The notes under the pieces were generated by a model. It made no database searches. It had not been told where the DNA came from and worked only from the letters and a program-made list of their open reading frames with translations. Made by a program: the position numbers and the translations under genes. A DNA stretch of 7,722 nt from an uncultured Bacteroidales bacterium (GTDB taxonomy: Bacteria > Bacteroidota > Bacteroidia > Bacteroidales > F082): contig CALAZZ010000196.1 of NCBI GenBank assembly GCA_937926515.1, positions 1-7,722 on the forward strand. The letters are read 5' to 3'. This document shows, piece by piece, positions 1-5,359 of this stretch (the stretch's first letter is position 1; each line of letters begins with the position of its first letter).

Positions 1-1279
1 TGTAGTCAAAAATGTAGTGTGTGTTTTGAAGCCTGATCATACCACTTATCATATTTTGACCTATTGGTGAGCCTGCATGAGCCATCCCCTTTGGTATTTC
101 GCCGGTGATGTAATCACGCAGGTATCCACTCCGGGCTTGCCAAAGAAATAAACCGTTGAACGATCCAATCAGATAAGAATCATCTCCGAGGTGCTCCAGC
201 ACATTTATACCCATTACAGATAGTGGCGGTTGGGTTTTGAAAGGCATCAGCAGCCCGCTGAAATCGGGCTTGGCCTGATAAAGTCGGTCGGCAGTTCCCA
301 CAAGCCAGTATTGACCATCCTCATTCCAATGAATTGCCCTTAGGCGATCGTGCCAGGGGTTGGGGTGATTTAGGCTTGTAAATGGAATTTTAGCTACCCG
401 TTTTTTGGCAATTGCTATCAATAAGGGCGGTCGGAGAAACATCCCTGTAACTGTTGTGACGATTAAAAAACCTCCTATCCAGATGCCGATTTTGTTGTGC
501 CACTTCACTGAGAAGCGAATGGTTTTGATCATGCTACTAACAGCCAACTTTTTCTTCTTGCGATTTCTAAGCCATCGTGGGAAGAAAAAATAGATATAAC
601 CCGTCACAACAAGAAAAATAAGGACCAGAGCAAGTAAATCAACCAGTAAAATACCGGGTAAACCCAGCAACTCACCACTATGAATCACCCACAATGTTTT
701 GAAAAGGCTGGTTCTCCCATCATCATCCAGGGAGCGCGGGAGCTCAAAATGACTGAACTCCCAGGCACCCGGCTTGTCATCAGCTATCCACAATTCAGAA
801 CGACTCAGTACAACCAGTTTATCGCCACGGCAGGTGATATCGGGTATCCTTTTGTCATGCGATGGCAAGCTAATATAATGCCATTTACCTGTCTCATTAT
901 GAAAATAATAAAGTCCTGATTGAGTTCCGGCATAAAGATTACCGGAAGGTGTGATGAAAAGTTTGAAAATTCGTCGGTTATCAGTTCCTTTCTTCAAGCC
1001 TTCCATAAAAGGCTCGTAATCAGCAAAATTAGTATCAGTTAAATAAATTCCGATATTCCCATAGATCAACAGACTATCTCCACCTAGTTGCAAACCTGAC
1101 CGTACAGCGGCATTGTTCCAATTTTTGTAGTGATAGTTCTCTGCCAATATGGTACGATTGATGTCAATCCTTGAAAACAATGTACGGTGATTCAGCACTA
1201 CCCCTGATGCCGCCCACAGGATTAAAAAAAGCCCAAGCACCAGTGAAAACCAACGATGTATCCATTTTAACTTCTTCAT
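1..1279 (-). CDS. PepSY-associated TM helix protein, 3' end beyond window
   Basis: The frame is open from an ATG at 1279 to the left edge, 426 codons with no stop, so the C-terminus is missing. The N-terminus (KWIHRWFSLVLGLFLILWAA) is a first membrane helix (about residues 9-29) flanked by H8 and H31. A large extracytoplasmic loop (31-200) follows, then IHSGELLG at 199-206 with a second helix (about 207-232), a basic cytoplasmic loop (RNRKKKK), and a third helix (about 264-283) preceded by KWHNKIG. This helix, histidine and HxG pattern is that of PepSY-associated membrane proteins (PepSY_TM), often linked to iron uptake or transmembrane electron transfer. Three segments of the outer regions look like beta-propeller strands: LYAGTQSGLYYF (115-126), YWLVGTADRLYQ (324-335) and YLIGSFNGLFLW (369-380). 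An AGGAGA sequence lies just upstream. It is on the same strand as the zinc-ribbon gene, 77 bp downstream of it, so co-transcription is possible. The family call is fairly secure; the exact role is unknown. Confidence 0.8.
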   Translation of the reverse strand, partial: MKKLKWIHRWFSLVLGLFLILWAASGVVLNHRTLFSRIDINRTILAENYHYKNWNNAAVRSGLQLGGDSLLIYGNIGIYLTDTNFADYEPFMEGLKKGTDNRRIFKLFITPSGNLYAGTQSGLYYFHNETGKWHYISLPSHDKRIPDITCRGDKLVVLSRSELWIADDKPGAWEFSHFELPRSLDDDGRTSLFKTLWVIHSGELLGLPGILLVDLLALVLIFLVVTGYIYFFFPRWLRNRKKKKLAVSSMIKTIRFSVKWHNKIGIWIGGFLIVTTVTGMFLRPPLLIAIAKKRVAKIPFTSLNHPNPWHDRLRAIHWNEDGQYWLVGTADRLYQAKPDFSGLLMPFKTQPPLSVMGINVLEHLGDDSYLIGSFNGLFLWQARSGYLRDYITGEIPKGMAHAGSPIGQNMISGMIRLQNTHYIFDY

Positions 1280-1282
1280 AAA

Positions 1283-1288
1283 TCTCCT
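1283..1288 (-). promoter_or_regulatory. Shine-Dalgarno for the PepSY-family gene
   Basis: AGGAGA on the minus strand ends 3 nt before the ATG at 1279. The spacing is slightly short, but the match supports this start. The 77-bp gap (1280-1356) otherwise holds only a weak 13-bp-period direct repeat of TAACTGA (1324-1330 and 1337-1343) and no convincing promoter or terminator. Confidence 0.5.
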
Positions 1289-1356
1289 GGGAATGCTTGG
1301 TCAAGTGTTAATTCACATACATTTAACTGATCGCCATAACTGAACATCACTAATTT

Positions 1357-1599
1357 CTAATACCCTATCCCGGCTGCCATAATATTTGCCGAATCGAAGG
1401 CGTGACAGGGTGTAACAGCATAAACCATATCACATTTAGGACAGTGTGTTTCAAACCGGTCCATGTTGAAATCTGTTCCGCAATTGCTGCATTTGATATC
1501 AATCGGCATGGGCATAAGCTGTTGATCAAACCCCATCTGCCTTACCTTGTCGGCGATTTGTTTTCCATTGGCAAAACTGCCGGTACATCCGTCGTGCAT
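1357..1599 (-). CDS. Small zinc-ribbon protein, 80 aa
   Basis: I do not recognise a named family. The central part is a classic treble-clef or zinc-ribbon arrangement: CSNC at 37-40 and CPKC at 53-56, twelve residues apart, which should bind one zinc ion. Additional potential metal ligands are C5, C65 and H66 (TPCH), giving six cysteines in 80 residues. The N-terminal part (GKQIADKVRQMGF, 12-24) looks like a single helix. There is no signal peptide or membrane segment, so the protein should be cytosolic. The gene starts 22 bp after the ABC ATPase stop on the same strand; the leader is AT-rich with no Shine-Dalgarno, as is common in Bacteroidota. It is the last gene of the four-gene cassette. 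Possible roles are metal carrier, adaptor or nucleic-acid-binding protein; the sequence does not decide. The intact frame, the two CxxC pairs and the tight placement argue that it is real. Confidence 0.78.
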   Translation of the reverse strand: MHDGCTGSFANGKQIADKVRQMGFDQQLMPMPIDIKCSNCGTDFNMDRFETHCPKCDMVYAVTPCHAFDSANIMAAGIGY

Positions 1600-1621
1600 A
1601 TTCTTATTTATTTAAGTTTAG

Positions 1622-2638
1622 TTACTGATCTTTGTAATTAAGTACCTCGCCTGATCGAAGTTTAGTACGCAATTGCTGAAGCTTCTTATCTGCTTCTTCT
1701 AGCCTTGTCAGTAGTTTTTTCTCTTGGGGCGTAGTTTGAATAACAGCTTGAATGCCGCCATTTTTTATGACAATACGTTGATCGGCCATAAGTGCCAGTA
1801 TGGGATCATGTGTAGCCATAAGGACAATCTTCTCCTCACCTACCAATATTTGCAGTGCCTTTTTGCGGTCGATACCGGCATTTTCAATTTCATCAATGAG
1901 CACCACCGGGCTCTGACTAAGCATGGCAGTATCAGCAATCATCAATGCCCTCGACTGCCCGCCACTAAGTGAAGTTATGGGAGCCTGGGGTGAAAATTTT
2001 TCGCCGGCCAATTCGTTGGCTGCCTCAATAATTTTAGAGATTACCTGATTCTCATTTGCGATCATTCGGCTACGCGCGTGCATTTCAAGAAATTCTGTAA
2101 CTGATAGATCCATCACAAAATTCATATTTTGCGACAATTGTGCAACTAGTTTTTTTCCTGATGCAAAACGCCAGTCGTTAGTAGGTCTTTCATCATTCAC
2201 CAAAATAGAACGACCGGTGGGGGTGTCTCCCTGGGCCACCCATTCAATATCGGCCAATAGCCTGCTTTTTCCGGAACCGGTAGGGCCAACAATGCTCGTG
2301 ATCTTGCTCTTTTCGAAAACCAATGCATCAAATTGTTCAGGCATGCCCGACTTATCAGTTCCGGGTAAGATGGTGAGTTTGTCTACCTGCTCATTGTCCT
2401 GGCCAAGAAAAGACTGCATCTGCAAAATATAATCTTGAAGCTGAGCAATAAAGCTTTCAGCATCAAAGGCACCGTCTTCGGCCTCCTGCTCTTCGATGTC
2501 CTTCAATATGCTGTTTAGGGGCCGGTTGTCATTACCCTCCATTTTCACCATTACGGTTGAAAAAAAGGATTCCAGATATGGAAAACGTTCAAGCAGCGCA
2601 ACCGGTGATAGTTGCAACAATAATTCTTTACTTGCCAT
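1622..2638 (-). CDS. Cytosolic ABC ATPase with N-terminal helical domain, no TMD
   Basis: This 338-residue protein has one complete nucleotide-binding domain: Walker A GPTGSGKS (118-125), Q-loop candidates Q167/Q170, signature LSGGQ (224-228), Walker B VVLIDE (245-250, catalytic E250) and H-loop H277 in ATHDP. All catalytic residues are present, so it should hydrolyse ATP as a dimer. There is no transmembrane segment and no permease gene in the cassette. Ahead of the ATPase lies an atypical domain of about 75 residues (SPVALLERFPYLESFF at 11-26, then ESFIAQLQDYI at 61-71) that resembles the N-terminal domain of the neighbouring binding-protein homologue. The C-terminus (about 304-330) is charged and probably a short coiled coil. 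I chose the ATG at 2638 over an in-frame one at 2671 because GAGGAGA lies 6 nt upstream and the protein then starts MASKELLL. It overlaps the GTPase gene by 11 bp, indicating translational coupling. The ATPase assignment is certain; the substrate is unknown. Confidence 0.9.
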   Translation of the reverse strand: MASKELLLQLSPVALLERFPYLESFFSTVMVKMEGNDNRPLNSILKDIEEQEAEDGAFDAESFIAQLQDYILQMQSFLGQDNEQVDKLTILPGTDKSGMPEQFDALVFEKSKITSIVGPTGSGKSRLLADIEWVAQGDTPTGRSILVNDERPTNDWRFASGKKLVAQLSQNMNFVMDLSVTEFLEMHARSRMIANENQVISKIIEAANELAGEKFSPQAPITSLSGGQSRALMIADTAMLSQSPVVLIDEIENAGIDRKKALQILVGEEKIVLMATHDPILALMADQRIVIKNGGIQAVIQTTPQEKKLLTRLEEADKKLQQLRTKLRSGEVLNYKDQ

Positions 2639-3335
2639 TGTGGTTCTCCTCGAGTTTAATTTTACGCACATTTCCCATTTGATACGACTCCCCTATCCGT
2701 GTTTCACCCAGGCAATAAGAGCATAGCGCTGCAGGTAAAGAGAAACGAAGTTTCCTTCCTTTAAGTGAATCAATATGTTTATCCTGATCAAAAAGCAGGG
2801 TGCTCAATTCATATGCTCCCTGTCCTGTCAAGCCATTAATATTCATAATGATTGCCGTAGGGTTGACAGAATGTACACGAGCCGCAAACACCTCCCGCTC
2901 AGCTTGTGAAACAATGTCGCCTTTGGTAATCACAACAATGTCGGCCATGCGCAACATCGGACCTATTTTTTTAGGTGTATTAATACCACTCAGGTTGTCA
3001 ATGACGCATATTGCCTTGATCTCTTTAACGTAAGGTGAGCAGCGATTGCATAAACCAGCACTTTCAGAGATAAGAAGGTCGAAGCCTTCATTAAGACCCC
3101 ATTCAAGCACAGCCTCAATATTACTGACAAAATAATGATCAGGACAAAGGGATCCTGAGAGTCCTTTTTTTACCGGAATACCGGCTTTTTGATAAGCCTG
3201 GTCATCATCGGTATGCAAGCAGTCAAATTTTACTGCACCGACCTTAACACCACGCTGCATGAGGGATTCCGCAGCCTTTAAGATAACAGAAGTTTTACCC
3301 GATGAGGGTGGACCGGATATTGTTATTAGGTTCAT
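2628..3335 (-). CDS. UreG/HypB-family SIMIBI GTPase, probable metallochaperone
   Basis: This 235-residue protein has a P-loop GPPSSGKTS (8-16) and a G4-like specificity motif TKGD (137-140). It follows UreG segment by segment: FDCLHTDDD (38-45) sits where UreG has its switch-I NDIYTKED; LCPDH (63-67) followed by NIEAVLEW sits where UreG has the nickel-binding CPH and its following helix; ESAG (91-94) sits at the ESGG position; VIDNLSGINTPKKIGP (111-126) matches the VID..GEK.P.KGGP region; and NGLTGQGAYEL (167-177) matches the C-terminal LKTGQG. These regions link GTP hydrolysis to metal release in UreG and HypB. Unlike UreG it carries CNRC (96-99) in the switch-II region and CSYC (205-208) near the C-terminus, both potential metal sites. 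No urease or hydrogenase genes are present. It is gene 2 of the cassette, 67 bp after the binding-protein homologue. Family membership is strong; the metal and client enzyme are unknown. Confidence 0.85.
   Translation of the reverse strand: MNLITISGPPSSGKTSVILKAAESLMQRGVKVGAVKFDCLHTDDDQAYQKAGIPVKKGLSGSLCPDHYFVSNIEAVLEWGLNEGFDLLISESAGLCNRCSPYVKEIKAICVIDNLSGINTPKKIGPMLRMADIVVITKGDIVSQAEREVFAARVHSVNPTAIIMNINGLTGQGAYELSTLLFDQDKHIDSLKGRKLRFSLPAALCSYCLGETRIGESYQMGNVRKIKLEENHNGK
2645..2651 (-). promoter_or_regulatory. Shine-Dalgarno that decides the ABC ATPase start
   Basis: GAGGAGA on the minus strand lies inside the 3' end of the GTPase gene, 6 nt before the ATG at 2638. It favours that start over the upstream ATG at 2671 and suggests reinitiation by ribosomes finishing the GTPase. 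Confidence 0.6.
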
Positions 3336-3402
3336 GGGTTGAAGGGGTTAATGAGACCGGTGTAGGAAGACCGGAAATCGATGATTGATGCCAGATTGAG
3401 GG

Positions 3403-4617
3403 TCATTTCTGAATAGTTATAAATTCCTGGTTAAAAATTGCATTGCATTCGTTGAAGCGCTGATTAAGATTATGCGTGTTAATATAATCCCATCCAAGCC
3501 ACATATATCTGTTGCGTTCAGGGATGTGGTTATTAAGATTTGGATGCAGGCTGGGAAACAGGCCCTGGTGCGATAAAATGGTGGCAACCTCTTCGCTAGC
3601 AAGAAAATCAGCCATTGTTCTCAAATGCGGGTTCTGGTTTCGACGGCCTATCATAAACACAGGACTTATGATGGCTCCATCCTCAGGCCACACCGCTTTC
3701 ATCACGCCACCTTCCCTAGCCATTTTAGTGAAAAAATTAGGCATGATGGTAATGGCAGGTTTATGGGTCTTATGCCTTTCTGATTTTACCATTTGTGCCG
3801 GATGCATGCTTTGCTGCATATTCCTGCCCAAGGCGGCAACCGATTCAAGGCCATAAACTTCGTCCATTGTCAGTAAAATAGCATTGAACAAGTCGAAATC
3901 TGAAACAGGAAGGCTGATGCTCCGTTCGTACATGGGGTCAGTGAGATCCTTCCATGTTAAGGGAACCGGGCGGTTGCCAAGCTCAACTGTATTCACAAGA
4001 AATATAGCAGGCACGACCGCAATGATACCATACCGTCCCTGGGGGTCCTTAAGCTTAATATAGTCGTTATCGAAATCGTGATTGATCTCTGTCCAGCTTA
4101 TTGGGTCTGTAAAATCACGGTTCTTGATAAAGCGGCCAAAATATTTGTCCTCAAAAAACATATCAAACCCTGCTGATAGATAGATATCATCAAGGTCATT
4201 GGCATCTCTGGCTGATTCCACTTCATCTTTGATCCAGTCGAGACCCATAGAGGCTGCCTTAAGCGAAGCTTCAACAGTTACTCCGCTTGCCTCGAATTCC
4301 GAGATCAATTCATCGAGTTTTTCTTGCAGAGGCAAACGCACCGGACAAGGCAAAAGCCCTTTGATCCGAATGTCTTTCACGGACTTAATAGTTGGTTCCT
4401 GTGATCCCTGAATGGCAGCAGCTAACAGACTGCTAAATGCATCATAATCCAGCTGACGCATACTCAATGCAATGCCAAGCTGGAGTGCCTTCCCAAAGGT
4501 TTGTCGCTTATGATCATCTGCCAGTTGTGAAAATCCGTTTGATGTGAAAACCTTCAGGGTTTCAGGATATTTTTCTGTGATATCATACAAGCTGTCAGTA
4601 GGTTCAAAGTATGGCAT
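3403..4617 (-). CDS. Cytosolic substrate-binding-protein homologue with DUF1858-like N-terminus
   Basis: This 404-residue protein begins with a helical domain of about 70 residues (DSLYDITEKYPETLKVF at 8-24, then LDYDAFSSLLAAAI at 56-69) resembling DUF1858-type domains but without their cysteine. The rest (about 82-404) looks like a class II periplasmic binding protein of the iron/SBP_bac type: GIIAVVPAIFLVNT (197-210), PLTWKDLTDPMYERSISLP (219-237), VWPEDGAIISPVFMIG (309-324), and an SEEVATILSHQGLFP segment (341-355). IKGLLPCPVRLPL (85-97) replaces the usual mature N-terminus. No signal peptide, lipobox or membrane helix is visible, so it is predicted to be cytosolic, which is unusual for this fold. 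An in-frame ATG exists at 4848, but I prefer 4617: a TAnnTTTG box lies 19 nt upstream of it, the intervening DNA is very AT-rich, and the domain begins right at this start. It is the first gene of the cassette. The ligand is unknown. Confidence 0.8.
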   Translation of the reverse strand: MPYFEPTDSLYDITEKYPETLKVFTSNGFSQLADDHKRQTFGKALQLGIALSMRQLDYDAFSSLLAAAIQGSQEPTIKSVKDIRIKGLLPCPVRLPLQEKLDELISEFEASGVTVEASLKAASMGLDWIKDEVESARDANDLDDIYLSAGFDMFFEDKYFGRFIKNRDFTDPISWTEINHDFDNDYIKLKDPQGRYGIIAVVPAIFLVNTVELGNRPVPLTWKDLTDPMYERSISLPVSDFDLFNAILLTMDEVYGLESVAALGRNMQQSMHPAQMVKSERHKTHKPAITIMPNFFTKMAREGGVMKAVWPEDGAIISPVFMIGRRNQNPHLRTMADFLASEEVATILSHQGLFPSLHPNLNNHIPERNRYMWLGWDYINTHNLNQRFNECNAIFNQEFITIQK

Positions 4618-4636
4618 GAATCGTGATTTGTTCGTG

Positions 4637-4644
4637 CAAATATA
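4637..4644 (-). promoter_or_regulatory. Bacteroidota -7 box upstream of the four-gene cassette
   Basis: TATATTTG on the minus strand is a perfect match to the TAnnTTTG consensus of the Bacteroidota primary sigma factor. It lies 19 nt before the ATG at 4617, implying a leader of roughly a dozen nucleotides. I see no clear TTTG -33 element at the expected distance, so the call rests on the -7 box and its position. Confidence 0.5.
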
Positions 4645-4857
4645 CAAGGTATTTTGGTATTTATTTACTTGTTTTATTATATCCTTTTGCTTTCTAAATA
4701 ATAGCCATTGGAAATCAATAATCAGAGCCAATAATTTAGAAGAATCAACCTCATGATGATCCGCATTGAAGTGGAACTTTCGCATCATCTTCAAGGCCAA
4801 TTCAGCAACCTTATCTGCAATTCTAAATACTGAATTCTCATGGTGCATTTTGTTTCA

Positions 4858-4865
4858 TACTTTTG
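4858..4865 (+). promoter_or_regulatory. Bacteroidota -7 box upstream of moaC
   Basis: TACTTTTG matches TAnnTTTG and lies 27 nt before the moaC ATG at 4893, giving a leader of about 20 nt. No good -33 TTTG is seen at the expected spacing. It would also drive the TPR gene downstream of moaC. Confidence 0.5.
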
Positions 4866-4892
4866 CATATTGCCTAACGTTATCATAACAAT

Positions 4893-5351
4893 ATGACAAA
4901 ACACGGGTTTTCACATATTGACTCTCAGGGAAAGGCCAGTATGGTTGACATTAGCGGTAAGCCTGACCAATTGCGAATAGCCAGAGCCGAAGGATTTATC
5001 AGGTTGATGCCGGACACAGTTCACCTAATCAAAGAAAATCAAATAAAAAAAGGTGATGTGCTTACTGTTGCTGAGATAGCTGGAATCCAGGCTGCCAAGC
5101 AAACGGCCAGGCTGATCCCATTGTGTCATCAGCTTCAATTGAACAAAGTGAAAGTCGATTCTATACTGAAACATGATGGCATTGTCGTTAATTCAGAAGT
5201 GAAATGCAAAGGGAATACCGGAGTTGAAATGGAAGCACTTACAGCTGTAAGTGTAGCACTTTTAACGATCTACGATATGTGTAAGGCTGTTGATAAACAA
5301 ATGATGATCACGGAAATCCGATTGATTGAAAAAACCAAAACTTCTCTTTGA
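4893..5351 (+). CDS. moaC: Cyclic pyranopterin monophosphate synthase MoaC
   Basis: With MoaA this enzyme carries out the first step of molybdenum cofactor synthesis: it converts the MoaA product 3',8-cyclo-7,8-dihydro-GTP to cyclic pyranopterin monophosphate in the cytosol. The 152-residue protein shows the family landmarks: SMVDISGKP (16-24), KKGDV (52-56), AGIQAAKQT (63-71), LIPLCHQLQL (74-83), GVEMEALTAVSVALLTIYDM (110-129) and CKAVDK (130-135). The catalytic residues known from E. coli (K51, H77, D128, K131) correspond to K53, H79, D128 and K131. The C-terminus is short: it ends EKTKTSL where MoaC proteins normally have a K(S/T)GGKSG loop and about ten more residues. The reading frame is otherwise clean. 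It is divergent from the metal-handling cassette and 8 bp upstream of the TPR gene. No other cofactor-synthesis gene (moaA, moaE, mog, moe) lies in the window. Confidence 0.96.
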   Translation: MTKHGFSHIDSQGKASMVDISGKPDQLRIARAEGFIRLMPDTVHLIKENQIKKGDVLTVAEIAGIQAAKQTARLIPLCHQLQLNKVKVDSILKHDGIVVNSEVKCKGNTGVEMEALTAVSVALLTIYDMCKAVDKQMMITEIRLIEKTKTSL

Positions 5352-5359
5352 ACAAGTCA

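Larger units (their letters stand above)
4618..4892. other. Divergent intergenic promoter region
   Basis: This stretch separates the cassette from moaC and is AT-rich, especially around 4640-4740. It contains one Bacteroidota-type -7 box in each direction. On the minus strand it is also an open extension of the binding-protein reading frame (77 codons back to an ATG at 4848). I consider that extension non-coding, because translating it would require a start upstream of the better-placed promoter and would add residues that look unrelated to the DUF1858-like domain. Confidence 0.6.

Noticed and set aside
405..919. Two plus-strand open frames (62 and 79 codons) near the left end
   Set aside because: They lie opposite the continuous 426-codon minus-strand PepSY-family frame, which has recognisable membrane helices; the plus-strand translations show no family features.
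1303..1323. GTTAA/TTAAC inverted repeat downstream of the zinc-ribbon gene, a possible terminator
   Set aside because: Five weak A/T-rich pairs with an 11-nt loop and no following T-run on the minus strand.
2639..2671. Upstream start of the ABC ATPase at 2671
   Set aside because: The extra 11 residues are the out-of-frame end of the GTPase gene, and the ATG at 2638 has a well-placed GAGGAGA.
2628..3335. Calling the GTPase ureG or hypB outright
   Set aside because: The CPDH motif, extra CxxC pairs and absence of urease or hydrogenase genes make a specific symbol unjustified.
3357..3374. Hairpin CCGGT/ACCGG in the gap between the binding-protein and GTPase genes, a possible attenuator
   Set aside because: Only five base pairs with an 8-nt loop and no T-run; expected by chance.
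1622..4617. Calling the cassette a conventional iron or molybdate ABC importer
   Set aside because: No permease gene, no signal peptide on the binding protein, and a GTPase in the middle of the operon.
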